This document shows positions 7,968 to 17,105 of a stretch of 64,000 bases of DNA, piece after piece (positions within the stretch are counted from its first letter, which is position 1; each line of letters begins with the position of its first letter). The notes beneath the pieces were generated by a model. It saw nothing but the letters and a program-made list of their open reading frames with translations. It had not been told where the DNA came from and ran no database searches. A program made the translations under genes and the position numbers. Source of the stretch: Mucilaginibacter achroorhodeus (GTDB taxonomy: Bacteria; Bacteroidota; Bacteroidia; Sphingobacteriales; Sphingobacteriaceae); the NCBI RefSeq assembly GCF_007846095.1, contig NZ_VOEI01000002.1, forward strand, positions 186,001 through 250,000, written 5' to 3'.

Positions 7968-8552
7968 TCAAAAATGCAGATGCCCCTTGGCCAGTTTGCT
8001 TTTGATGCGGCTTAGATGAACGGCGCTTACGCCAAGATAGGATGCAATATAGTGTTGGCTGACACGCTGAATGATATGGGGACGCTCCTTCAACAAACGC
8101 TGGTAACGTTCTTCGGGTGTGTCCCTGATAAACGAAATAAATTCACCTGAATAGTGTGTCAGCCTGCGTGCTGTAATTTTCATGAACATCATCAGGAAAT
8201 CCGTTTCATAGGTCAGTTCTTCCATGAGTTGTAAAACATGTTTTCTGGACAAAAGGTAAACTACCGATGGTTCGATCGTTTCGATCGTATAAGGGCTTGG
8301 CAAGTTGTTGATAAAACTATCCAACGAACTCAGCCCTTCCTCTTCAAAAAAGAACTGCACGGTGGTTTCTGTTCCATTGTTATTGAAATATGTGCGAAGA
8401 CAACCCTTTTCTACATAAATAGCCTGGTGCGAAACAACGCCTTCCTCCAGCAGCTTTGTTTTCGCAGGTATTTCCAAACGTTTTTGTAAAGGAAGGTAAC
8501 GGTCCCAGTAGGCGTTCAATTGCGGAAACTGTTTTTGAAACTGGAATATCAT
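7968..8552 (-). CDS. Crp/Fnr-family transcriptional regulator
   Basis: A 194-residue protein: beta-roll segment PAKTKLLEEGVVSHQAIYVEKGCLR, then TVQFFFEEEGLSSLDSF, an internal helix, and a C-terminal HTH (HYIASYLGVSAVHLSRIKSKL). It is of the compact Bacteroidota type and related in layout to the regulators at 2279 and 46192. It lies directly upstream of, and in the same direction as, the quinone oxidoreductase-like gene, so it may control it. No recognisable -7 box is evident in the 70 bp between them. Confidence 0.88.
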   Translation of the reverse strand: MIFQFQKQFPQLNAYWDRYLPLQKRLEIPAKTKLLEEGVVSHQAIYVEKGCLRTYFNNNGTETTVQFFFEEEGLSSLDSFINNLPSPYTIETIEPSVVYLLSRKHVLQLMEELTYETDFLMMFMKITARRLTHYSGEFISFIRDTPEERYQRLLKERPHIIQRVSQHYIASYLGVSAVHLSRIKSKLAKGHLHF

Positions 8553-8637
8553 CGGCTCAAACTTCGCTGAATATAAAATTAGCCCTTTTAACTTAGTTTA
8601 GAAAAAAATTGGTTTAACAATAATGGGTGATGTAACA

Positions 8638-9603
8638 TCAATTTTTAGAAGTCAATAAAAGTTTTAGAATCTCCCGTTTAAGACGTTGCGATTCAGAAGG
8701 TCTTGGTGCGTTTAAGGTTGTTACACGGCCACTACGATTTACCAGTAAATAAGTTGGGAAACCGGAAATATTGTAGCTTCCCATAAGGAGCCTGGTATCA
8801 TCAGCATTCAAAAAATATTGCTCACCTTCAAGCTTTCTATCGTTGACCAACGCCTTCCATTTTTTTTCGTCTGATTGCATGCACAGGTTAACAAATATGA
8901 CGTCTTGACCAGCAAACTGATGATGTATCGCGGGCGCAAATTCCATTTCTTTTAAACATAGCCCACACCAGGTAGCATAGATATCAAGATAAATGACCTT
9001 TCCGGGATATTTCCTAGTGAGTAGCTCAATGAGATCTGCATTAGCTGTATTAGTTACCCCTCCATTTTGCAGACAGCTTATTGTAGAAATCAATGTTTTT
9101 GGAAGACTGACGGTGCGCGTGCGTTCAGCAGTCCTTTCCAGATAGGTATATGTTCCTTCGTCAAAGAATTGATTTTTTAAAGATGGTAATGAATCTGTAA
9201 ATGATGGAGCACGTTTAAGAAATCCTTCAATGTAATTAAAGATCATATAGTCCTTGCTTATACTCGCTGTACTGGATGATTGAATTAATTTAATGCCACC
9301 AATGAGCGCTTCGCGATTTCTTCCTTCCCTTTTAGCACGGACTACCGTGCTGTCTTCGCTGATTTTCCAGTATTGGAAATTAGCCAAGTGATACGGATAC
9401 ATCATCGTTACAAAATTACTGTCGTCATTTATAGCAAAGAATGGATCGCGAAATAAGTTAATTCGCCCTGCCCGGTCTGACGATGAATTACTGCCCTCAT
9501 CAACGTAATCAGCGATCCAGTTTGATATCGAAAATTTAATATCCTTAAGAAAAAAAGAGCGCACAGCCGGGTCAAGCGGATGTGATTTTTCGTACTCAGT
9601 CAT
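8638..9603 (-). CDS. TlpA-like thioredoxin-fold protein, probable C-terminal part of a split gene
   Basis: A 321-residue protein with a thioredoxin/TlpA domain in its second half: KVIYLDIYATWCGLCLKEM around residue 205, with the WCxxC redox pair, followed by VIFVNLCMQSDEKKW and FPTYLLVNRSGRV, the cis-Pro strand. The first ~150 residues are helical, as in Bacteroidota TlpA proteins with a long N-terminal region. It has no signal peptide although the family works in the periplasm. Its start overlaps the stop of the preceding open frame by 4 bases, and that frame has the signal anchor and N-terminal beta domain. One added T in the TTTT run at the junction would fuse the two into a ~500-residue protein, so this is probably a frameshifted gene or a sequencing error. 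Confidence 0.7.
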   Translation of the reverse strand: MTEYEKSHPLDPAVRSFFLKDIKFSISNWIADYVDEGSNSSSDRAGRINLFRDPFFAINDDSNFVTMMYPYHLANFQYWKISEDSTVVRAKREGRNREALIGGIKLIQSSSTASISKDYMIFNYIEGFLKRAPSFTDSLPSLKNQFFDEGTYTYLERTAERTRTVSLPKTLISTISCLQNGGVTNTANADLIELLTRKYPGKVIYLDIYATWCGLCLKEMEFAPAIHHQFAGQDVIFVNLCMQSDEKKWKALVNDRKLEGEQYFLNADDTRLLMGSYNISGFPTYLLVNRSGRVTTLNAPRPSESQRLKREILKLLLTSKN

Positions 9604-10145
9604 AAAAGATAAGTATCTCTTATAATCATTTTCACCGTATCCAACATATTAGGCACTGATACTGAATAATCGTATTTATTGTATGGAAGTTTACTGATAG
9701 CATCGTGAAGCAAATTAAGTTGGCTACTGAATTGGGCATGATCCCCGGAAATTTTCAGCCACTGAAAATTCGGTTTGTCAAGTAATGCTGCGTCAATAGC
9801 AATATGCACGGAGTCGCCAGGGAACTCATATAAGTTAATAAAAGTATTATTATAAGCGATAGTCATGTTTTGGACGAACTTCATTCTTCCAGTTATTGAG
9901 AATTGGGATCGGCTGTTTAATGTCGCACTCATTCTGACATTCTCAAAAGGATTTAAAAAGTTAAATCCTAACACCATAGGGGTCGAAAAAGTCCGGTGAA
10001 TAACAGTACCCGTAATAGTGACATGCTCTTGAATCTTTGCTGTTGAAACAGTGGATTTCAAGCCCCAAAAAAACAATAGCATCGTTAACAATAAACTAAA
10101 AGTAAAACCAGGCTTCCATTTAATTTGGTAGCCTGATTTTAGCAT
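9600..10145 (-). CDS. N-terminal membrane-anchored part of a TlpA-like protein (split from the next frame)
   Basis: A 181-residue protein with a single N-terminal hydrophobic segment (FTFSLLLTMLLFFWGLKS) and a beta-rich domain resembling the DUF4369-type N-terminus of Bacteroidota TlpA proteins (VTITGTVIHRTFSTP, then a block ending in YEFPGDSVHI). It stops abruptly inside what looks like a helix and hands over to the thioredoxin-bearing frame with an ATGA overlap. Alone it would lack any catalytic domain. Whether the pair is two coupled genes or one gene broken by a 1-base deletion cannot be decided here; I favour the second. Confidence 0.55.
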   Translation of the reverse strand: MLKSGYQIKWKPGFTFSLLLTMLLFFWGLKSTVSTAKIQEHVTITGTVIHRTFSTPMVLGFNFLNPFENVRMSATLNSRSQFSITGRMKFVQNMTIAYNNTFINLYEFPGDSVHIAIDAALLDKPNFQWLKISGDHAQFSSQLNLLHDAISKLPYNKYDYSVSVPNMLDTVKMIIRDTYLL

Positions 10146-10185
10146 TAATTAGTTTAAAGATAATAAATGGATAACTTTTATATTG

Positions 10186-11019
10186 CTATCTGCTAATGAA
10201 ATCAATTAAATCTGCATTTAATCGATCCTTGGCAGTAATAAATAGTCCATGCGGCTCGCCTTCGTAAATAATGAATTCTGAACCACTGATCAGTTTTGCG
10301 GCCTGTTCACCTGTTGGTTGGATGGGCACGGTCTTGTCATCATCACCATGGATAATCAGCGTTGGTACGTTAACAGATGAAATATCTCCACGAAGATCAG
10401 TGCTGGAAAAAGAAACCGCACATTCAAGTGTTGATTTTAGGGTTGCCTGCATCGCACAGATAAGATCAAACGTCAGGCGCTGTTCACTTACTGGATTATT
10501 GAGTAAACCCACCCCATAAAACTGTTTACCGAAACTACCAAGAAAACCGGGCCGATCCTCTTGAATATTCGCTGCAATCTGATCGATCTGTTCCTGTGGT
10601 ACACCATCAGGATTATCATCTGTTTGCAGCATGAATGGTGCAATAGAACTGATCAACACTGCTTTGGCAACGCCATGACCACCGTAATTACTAAAGTATT
10701 TTACCACTTCTCCCCCACCCATGGAAAACCCGATCAATACCACGTCTTCCAATTGCAGTTCATCAATTAGTGCTTTGAGATCACTGGTCAGGGTATCGTA
10801 ATCATATCCCGTCAATGGCTTGTTTGATTTGCCGAACCCGCGTCGATCATAAGCTATGCAACGAAAGCCCGCATCTGTTAGTGCAGCTACCTGATAGTCC
10901 CACATGGTGTGATCCAGTGGCCATCCGTGAATGAGGATAACCGGCCTTCCGTGTCCGAGGTCTTCATAAAAAATCTTTGTTTCGATTCCGCCCGAATCCT
11001 TACTGGTAATGAATTTCAT
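10186..11019 (-). CDS. Alpha/beta hydrolase, chloroperoxidase/esterase-like
   Basis: A 277-residue alpha/beta hydrolase with every key site visible: oxyanion HGWPLDHTMW near residue 31, YDRRGFGKSNKP, nucleophile elbow GFSMGG (Ser near residue 98), acid HGDDDKTVP, and catalytic His in EGEPHGLF near the C-terminus. This pattern is that of the non-haem chloroperoxidase/esterase group (aryl esterases with perhydrolase activity). The length is normal for the group. It stands alone: 40 bp upstream of the TlpA-like pair on the same strand, with a 640-bp gap on its other side. The substrate is unknown. Confidence 0.87.
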   Translation of the reverse strand: MKFITSKDSGGIETKIFYEDLGHGRPVILIHGWPLDHTMWDYQVAALTDAGFRCIAYDRRGFGKSNKPLTGYDYDTLTSDLKALIDELQLEDVVLIGFSMGGGEVVKYFSNYGGHGVAKAVLISSIAPFMLQTDDNPDGVPQEQIDQIAANIQEDRPGFLGSFGKQFYGVGLLNNPVSEQRLTFDLICAMQATLKSTLECAVSFSSTDLRGDISSVNVPTLIIHGDDDKTVPIQPTGEQAAKLISGSEFIIYEGEPHGLFITAKDRLNADLIDFISR

Positions 11020-11313
11020 AAATAAATATTTCTTTTACCAACAGAACCATTGATTGATTGTTGGATTTCGAAATAAATAACATTACTCCTTTTTTGTGTA
11101 AATGATTAACACTTTAGTTTATTAAACTAACTTTTAATTAAAAAGTTAATGCGGGTATTATATTACTTGAAATATAAAAAGGCGCTGACATCAGTATCCA
11201 ATACTTAAATACCAACACGGAATTGCTTAGTAGATTATCAGTGCGATGAATCCAAATAAGACTGGCAAATGATGATTTTGATATCGTTATATCTTAGAAT
11301 TTAACTAAACAAA

Positions 11314-11442
11314 TTACTCCGTATTTAATTGGATGTCTATTTTTGTCTGATCATGGAAATCTACGGGTATCTTTAGCGGCAGTTTCATTCTGATAACTGA
11401 GAATTTTAATGAGTGGGTTAAGTGAACTAACGGTAACCGATC
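11314..11442 (-). pseudogene. Possible C-terminal remnant of an unidentified gene
   Basis: Within the 640-bp gap 11020-11661 one minus-strand frame stays open for 42 codons up to a TAA, and its end reads like a protein C-terminus (SLKFSVIRMKLPLKIPVDF, then QTKIDIQLNTE). It has no plausible start of its own. I do not recognise the family. The best explanation is the tail of a deleted gene; chance is not excluded. The rest of the gap is AT-rich and otherwise holds only the inverted repeat at 11462-11488. Confidence 0.25.
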
Positions 11443-11461
11443 CTCTTCGATTCAAATAAAT

Positions 11462-11488
11462 AAGCTTGTTCCCTCGCGAAACAAGCTT
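11462..11488. repeat. 9-bp inverted repeat (AAGCTTGTT / AACAAGCTT)
   Basis: A perfect 9-bp stem with a 9-bp loop in the gap between the hydrolase and the first SusD gene. There is no T-run on either side, so it is not a good intrinsic terminator. It may form a cruciform, act as a weak transcript end after SusD, or be the edge of something lost. Confidence 0.35.
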
Positions 11489-11661
11489 CATTGCACAAAG
11501 ATTAGCGTAAGCTATAGAAGTAAGGTACCGTCGATCAGTACGGTAAGCTGATTATGCAAGATCACACTGCAAGTTGGTCACTTATTTAGTCACGATTATT
11601 GAAACCTTAATTACAAACGCCGAGTAATGTTCGATGATCAAGCTGTTTAATCGTGCCTTGA

Positions 11662-13437
11662 TTAATAATTTTTATTCTGGATCAATTTCGGACTTCCGCC
11701 TGCGCCTGAAAGATCAATTTGTCTTTGCGGAATAGGATAAACTTCATTTTTTCCTGCAGTAAACCTACCACCTCTCACATCTTGGGTAAATTTTCCCTGG
11801 AAAGCAAGATAACTATTGATCTCCTGAGCAGCAATCCCCCAGCGCACCAGGTCAAAAAAACGATGCCCTTCGAGTGCAAGCTCAATCTTTCTTTCATAAT
11901 AGATCGCTTTCAGTGCGCTTTCTTTTGTAGCAAAATAGCTCATATCATAAAGGCCGACCTTGTAATTCGCTGCTGGTTGATCAGAAAATCCCGCGGTTGG
12001 TTTATCAGGGTCTTTGTATTGGTATACCCATCCGGCAGGGTTTGCGGCCCTTGCCCTGACCATATTAACCAGTTCCATCGCCCGGAAAAGATTTCCGGTC
12101 TGTGCCTGCGTTTCTGCGTCCATCAGCAAGACATCTGCAAAACGGATGATGTTATTGTTTATACCTGATCCCGGAGCCCAGGAGTGACCGTCGCCTTCCG
12201 TACCTTGTGCTGCTTGCCCATAAACCATCTTGATCGGTGAATAAGGACCTGCATAAGCCTGATTCCGGACCCAATTATTTCCCGGATGAATTCCCCAATC
12301 AAGATAAGGTATTCCCCTTCTGCCAGCCGTCCAGTCCAATCTTGGATCAACTGTACCCTGGTCTGGCGTAAAATCTTGAGCAGATGAAACGCCCATATCA
12401 GTTTTTAAAGGATGATCATTGTAAGCATCCAGGTATGGCAGGCCTGTAGCCGGATTCGTTCTAAAGTGGTTAACCAGGTCAATTGAAGGCTGGTAAAATC
12501 CGCAACAGCCAAATGGGCTGCCATCACCGTATGGGAAATTCAGCATGTCACCGTTATTGGCATTCGATATCCCATTAGGATCTACGTTGGCAGCAGCCTG
12601 AACAGCGAATACCGATTCGGCACTGTTGTTCGTTGCTGCTCTAAAGTTATCTTCGAAATTATCATTCAGCTTGTACGGCTGGCCGTTTGCTGTCGTACCC
12701 TGTGTAACAACGGTCTCAAAAATTGCCCTCGCCTCTGGGAATTTATGCTCGTACAAGTAAGTTTTTGCCAGGTATGTGCCCGCCGCCCATTTATTCGCCC
12801 TTCCTGCGTCCTCCTGCTGACCAAGCAGATTTTGATAAGCGTACGTAAAATCTGCCTCTATCTTCGGCCAGATATCTACGTTGTTCGGCTGATTGAAGTC
12901 AGTCGTGTTTTCATCGATATATGGCACTTTATCAAACATTTTTTTGAGGTCAAAATAGTAGTGAGCTCTCAAAAAACGGGCTTGAGCGATAATATTCTCT
13001 TTTTTCCCAGTGGCGTAACCGTTTACTTTAGCAACGGTCTTAAGCACAAGGTTAGCTCTGGAGATCCCTTCATAGTCTGCCTTCCATTTGCTGTTTAAAA
13101 AACCGTTCGTGGGATCTGTTGTAAATTTCTGAATAGATTCGATCGGGGTTTGATCGCCGGGATCACTGCCTTTGTTGGCATCACCGGCGGCTACACCTCC
13201 GTATATCCAATTGTCCGGCGAGGCCTCCCAGGCACCACCGCCGCCGATAGCGGCATCGCCGCCCTGCTGTCCATCCAGCACCGCATAGGTACCGATCAGT
13301 AGATCGCGAACGCCCTCTTTTGTTTCCAGCAGCGGTCCTTCAAGCGCCCCGGTTAGGGGCTTGTCAAGATATTTTTTGCAGGCGCCCAGACTTATCGTTC
13401 CTGCTAATATGATGATCAGTTTAATTTTAAATTTCAT
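11662..13437 (-). CDS. SusD/RagB-family nutrient-binding outer-membrane lipoprotein
   Basis: A lipoprotein whose signal ends in a lipobox (TISLGACKK), with the SusD N-terminal motif YLDKPLTGALEGPLLETKEG and tetratricopeptide-like helices (IIAQARFLRAHYYFDLKKMF). The C-terminal half ends in the usual ALEGHRFFDLVRWG and KNEVYPIPQRQIDL motifs. It caps the SusC barrel on the cell surface and binds a glycan, peptide or other oligomer. An in-frame ATG at 13458 overlaps the SusC stop by 4 bases; the ATG at 13437 gives a more normal lipoprotein signal. It is cotranscribed with SusC and, through FecR/FecI, probably induced by its ligand. The substrate cannot be told, since no glycosidase is linked. Confidence 0.93.
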   Translation of the reverse strand: MKFKIKLIIILAGTISLGACKKYLDKPLTGALEGPLLETKEGVRDLLIGTYAVLDGQQGGDAAIGGGGAWEASPDNWIYGGVAAGDANKGSDPGDQTPIESIQKFTTDPTNGFLNSKWKADYEGISRANLVLKTVAKVNGYATGKKENIIAQARFLRAHYYFDLKKMFDKVPYIDENTTDFNQPNNVDIWPKIEADFTYAYQNLLGQQEDAGRANKWAAGTYLAKTYLYEHKFPEARAIFETVVTQGTTANGQPYKLNDNFEDNFRAATNNSAESVFAVQAAANVDPNGISNANNGDMLNFPYGDGSPFGCCGFYQPSIDLVNHFRTNPATGLPYLDAYNDHPLKTDMGVSSAQDFTPDQGTVDPRLDWTAGRRGIPYLDWGIHPGNNWVRNQAYAGPYSPIKMVYGQAAQGTEGDGHSWAPGSGINNNIIRFADVLLMDAETQAQTGNLFRAMELVNMVRARAANPAGWVYQYKDPDKPTAGFSDQPAANYKVGLYDMSYFATKESALKAIYYERKIELALEGHRFFDLVRWGIAAQEINSYLAFQGKFTQDVRGGRFTAGKNEVYPIPQRQIDLSGAGGSPKLIQNKNY

Positions 13438-13454
13438 AGCTTTATATTTTTTGA

Positions 13455-16400
13455 TCATAATGAGACATTTACACCTATCAGATAGGTACGTGGTGTAGCG
13501 TACGTTCCTTCGTCAATACCGAAATTCAATACACCGCCATTAAGCTCAGGATCTGTGCCTTTGTAGCCAGTAATGGTAAATAGATTGGTTGCAGACACAT
13601 ATATCCTCAGCTTTTGTATACCCGCTTTTTTTAGGTTAGTGAAAGTGTATCCAAGCTGGGCATTTCGTGCACGGACGTAGGATCCGTTCTCGACAAAATA
13701 AGAATTAGGTGTTGAGCCGCTGCTGGTTGAAGCATCCAGTTCCTGTATAGGCGCTTTTGCATTATGATTTGTTGGCGTCCACGAATCATAAAGTGCAGTA
13801 TAACTCTTAGCCGTCTCAAATGACGCATAAAAATCTCTCCAATATTTGACGTTGTTCCATATCTGGTTACCGAATGACCCATACAGCAAAATGTTGAAGT
13901 CGAACGCTTTGTAAGTGAGGCCCAAATTTAATCCGGCAGTAAAATCCGGATTTGGATCACCGATAAAAGTACGGTCGGCATCGTTTACCACCCCATCACC
14001 ATTGACATCAGCGTACCGGAAGCGCCCGGGCTTTACATCATTCTGATAAACGGCATTCGGATTACCGGATGACTGTACTGCTTTTGCATTGGCTGCATCA
14101 ATTTCATCCTGGGAATTCCAAAATCCCACAACTTTATAACCATAGAATTGTCCGATCGGATGACCAACTTCATTCCTGACCATATTAACGTCGAAACGTC
14201 TGGATATATCGGAATAGAAGTATGAGGAACTATTGGAAACCTTTGATATTCTATTGTTATAGGTCGTTACGGAAAGCGTCGTATTGAGCGTCAGATCGGA
14301 TCCTATTTTAGTTTTCCCTGTTACGGCTACATCCAGTCCGTCTGTACGCATCTTTGCAATATTTACATATGGCACTGTGCCATTACCAACCGTCCCTAAT
14401 TGTTCAGGATTGAACAACAAATCTTTGATATCCTTTCGGTAATAATCTGCGGTTACGGAAAGTGCCCCTCCAAACAAGGTCGCATCAAATCCAATATTGC
14501 TATTGATATCTTTCTCCCATTTCGCATCCGGGTTACCGATCTGCTGCTGATAAAATCCAGGCACGATCGTTGTGCCTCCTCCGATCGGATAATAGGATTG
14601 ACCGATGCTCGATCCGTAAGTGTAGTAAGCGTTAGCCTGTGTCAGGTTCAATTGATTGCCCATAATACCCCATCCACCGCGGATCTTAAGGTCGCTTAAC
14701 CAGCTCACATTTTTAAGGAAATTTTCCTGCGATAAACGCCACGCGGCACTGACCGCTGGAAAATAGCCGTATTGATTTTCTTTTGAAAACTTAGATGAGC
14801 CGTCTCTTCGGATTGTCGCGTTAAACAGATATTTACCCCCATAACTGTAGTCAACCCTGGCAAAAGCGGATAACAGTGTAGATGTACTGCGTGCGCCATA
14901 ATTACCGATCCCTGATGCAGATCCTGTGTTCAGGTTAACATAATCCGGATCAAAGGAGAAGTAATTCTGCCTGGACGCGCCGATATAACTATCATATTCT
15001 TCAAACGCCTCTGTTCCCGCTACAACTTTTATATCATGTTTTCTAATTTCTTTATGAAAGCTCAGCGTGTTCGTCCAGGTGTAGTTCCAGTTGCTGTAGG
15101 AATCTTCACCATAACTGTTGGTCTGTGTGTTTTCCTTATTTTCATAAGTAGGATAATTGAAGTAGTGAGAGTTGCCATTAGCGATATCTCCTCCAAATGA
15201 AGTACGGAAAGTGAAGGAATTAAGGAAGTCAGCTTCGGCGTAGATGTTACCGAACAACCTGTATCCAACGTCCGAATTTACCTTTGACCGTTGCTGAATG
15301 GCTACCGGGTTGTTTGCATCACCAAGCCCAGAACCGTAGCTGCCGGCATAATTACCGGCAATATCATAAACCGGAATGATCGGTTGCTGCCGTAAAGCCA
15401 TCGTAATCACGCCGTCCGGGTTATTACCGCTGACCTTGGGGTTCTTAGTTACCGAGTAGGCCAGATTTTCGCCTATCCTGATATGCTTATTAAAATTGAA
15501 TGTGCTGTTTGCGCGTAGGGTATAACGTTTCTGGTATGTATCGATCAGGGTTCCCTGCTGATTATAATAGTTGGCAGAAAATAAATAGCTGCCATTCTCC
15601 CCACCTGATCCAACGGCGATATTATGACTCGTTATTGGCGCACTTTTGAATATCTCGTGGTACCAGTCTGTACCGGCTTTATTGGCTTTCGTGATACGGT
15701 TAAAATTATTGAAATCATCACCGGATGTATAATTGGGGTTTACGTAATATAAAGAAGGATCCGTTGCCGGATCGCCATTTTTGGCGCCCGCGGGTACGAT
15801 ATAGTCGGGCAGCGTATACCTGCTTGCTTTTCCATCCGGGTTATATTGTTCGTCTGTAAAGTCCGTGATCCCGGAATTGGTCTGTGCCAGATGTTTCAGA
15901 TCAGCCATTTCCTGCGGATTGAGCGTTTGCCATACGTTGCCGCTTTTGGGTACCTGGGTTCCGTAATAAGCATCGTATTGAATGGTTACTTTACCCCTTC
16001 CGCGTTTTGTGGTGATGATGATCACACCATTGGCAGCTCTGGCGCCATAGATCGACGCCGAACTGGCATCTTTCAATACTTGAAAGCTTTCTACATCGTT
16101 AGGATTCAGGGTACTGACATCCTGCGTTGGAATTCCATCAACAACGTATAGAGGTGTGTTGTTGCCAAAGGTATTAAATCCACGAATCCGTACCTGCGGC
16201 TCTTCGCCTGGCTGACCGGACCCGATCACTGTAACACCGGGTGCCTGCCCCTGCAGCTGTGTATTGACAGATGACGAAGCTGTTTTGTTAAGATTTTTGA
16301 CATCTACCACTGAAACAGCTCCCGTCAGATCTTTTTTCCTTTGTGTTGTATAACCGACCACTACTACTTCCGTCAGTGCTTTTGAGTCGGCGGTGAGTCT

Positions 16401-16988
16401 GACATCAATACGTTGCTGGCCGTTGACAGCTACAGTTTTTGACACAAAGCCGATAAAGGTGAATTCAAGGTTACCTTCACCGGAGGGCAGGGTCAGGCTA
16501 TATTTCCCTTGTACGTCTGTGACGGTAGCTAAGTTTGTACCGGAGAGCTTCACTGTAACACCGGGTAAGGTTTGTCCCTGCTCGTCTGTAACTATACCTG
16601 TTATTGCAAATATCGGTGCAATAGACGCGCCGCTGGGTTTGATGATAATCAGATGGTCGACAACATGATACGTTAGCGCCTGGCCTTTCAAAACTTGTGT
16701 CAGCAGATCTTCTATACTGGCCTGGTGTGCATGGATAGTCACAAGCCTGTTTTTATCAAGTTGATCTAGCCTGTAAAAGACAGAATATTCACTACTCTGC
16801 TCGATTTGTTTAAGTACCGAAGAAACAGTCACCTGCTCCTTATCGATGTTGAATAATTTCTGTGAAAATACGTTGGCATGTACTTGCAGCAGCCCCGTTA
16901 GGAGCAACACGAAAACAAGCTTCATCATTGTCAGTAATTTACGGCAAACGGGATTTCCCGAAAGCGGCTTCCTGTAAAAAATAATCAT
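13455..16988 (-). CDS. SusC/RagA-family TonB-dependent transporter with N-terminal STN signalling domain
   Basis: An 1177-residue outer-membrane transporter. After the signal peptide comes an STN (secretin/TonB short N-terminal) domain at about residues 45-115 (VTVSSVLKQIEQSSEYSVF), which marks signalling transporters. A carboxypeptidase-like regulatory beta domain follows (ITGIVTDEQGQTLPGVTVK), then the TonB box region (LTEVVVVGYTTQRKKDLTG), the plug (VRIRGFNTFGNN, LKDASSASIYGARAANGVI) and a long barrel. It imports large ligands using TonB energy. The STN domain passes ligand occupancy to FecR, which is the next gene upstream on the same strand; the partner sigma factor is divergent at 18329. 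Confidence 0.95.
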   Translation of the reverse strand: MIIFYRKPLSGNPVCRKLLTMMKLVFVLLLTGLLQVHANVFSQKLFNIDKEQVTVSSVLKQIEQSSEYSVFYRLDQLDKNRLVTIHAHQASIEDLLTQVLKGQALTYHVVDHLIIIKPSGASIAPIFAITGIVTDEQGQTLPGVTVKLSGTNLATVTDVQGKYSLTLPSGEGNLEFTFIGFVSKTVAVNGQQRIDVRLTADSKALTEVVVVGYTTQRKKDLTGAVSVVDVKNLNKTASSSVNTQLQGQAPGVTVIGSGQPGEEPQVRIRGFNTFGNNTPLYVVDGIPTQDVSTLNPNDVESFQVLKDASSASIYGARAANGVIIITTKRGRGKVTIQYDAYYGTQVPKSGNVWQTLNPQEMADLKHLAQTNSGITDFTDEQYNPDGKASRYTLPDYIVPAGAKNGDPATDPSLYYVNPNYTSGDDFNNFNRITKANKAGTDWYHEIFKSAPITSHNIAVGSGGENGSYLFSANYYNQQGTLIDTYQKRYTLRANSTFNFNKHIRIGENLAYSVTKNPKVSGNNPDGVITMALRQQPIIPVYDIAGNYAGSYGSGLGDANNPVAIQQRSKVNSDVGYRLFGNIYAEADFLNSFTFRTSFGGDIANGNSHYFNYPTYENKENTQTNSYGEDSYSNWNYTWTNTLSFHKEIRKHDIKVVAGTEAFEEYDSYIGASRQNYFSFDPDYVNLNTGSASGIGNYGARSTSTLLSAFARVDYSYGGKYLFNATIRRDGSSKFSKENQYGYFPAVSAAWRLSQENFLKNVSWLSDLKIRGGWGIMGNQLNLTQANAYYTYGSSIGQSYYPIGGGTTIVPGFYQQQIGNPDAKWEKDINSNIGFDATLFGGALSVTADYYRKDIKDLLFNPEQLGTVGNGTVPYVNIAKMRTDGLDVAVTGKTKIGSDLTLNTTLSVTTYNNRISKVSNSSSYFYSDISRRFDVNMVRNEVGHPIGQFYGYKVVGFWNSQDEIDAANAKAVQSSGNPNAVYQNDVKPGRFRYADVNGDGVVNDADRTFIGDPNPDFTAGLNLGLTYKAFDFNILLYGSFGNQIWNNVKYWRDFYASFETAKSYTALYDSWTPTNHNAKAPIQELDASTSSGSTPNSYFVENGSYVRARNAQLGYTFTNLKKAGIQKLRIYVSATNLFTITGYKGTDPELNGGVLNFGIDEGTYATPRTYLIGVNVSL

Positions 16989-17062
16989 AAATTTGTGTTG
17001 TTTAATTAGTTAATACGATGCTTCCCCAAGCTGTAGGGTATTAGCTATAAGAATGAACAACA

Positions 17063-17094
17063 CCCGGGATGTTGACGCATTCCGGGCTGTTTTT
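17063..17094. terminator. Hairpin between fecR and susC
   Basis: A 9-bp stem (17063-17071 with 17078-17086, one G-U pair) with a 6-base loop. On the plus strand it is followed by TTTTT; on the minus strand, in the direction of fecR, only by a T/G-rich tail. It may attenuate read-through from fecR into susC, leaving susC mainly dependent on a FecI-type promoter in 16989-17060. Confidence 0.4.
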
Positions 17095-17105
17095 GTATAT
17101 TTAGA

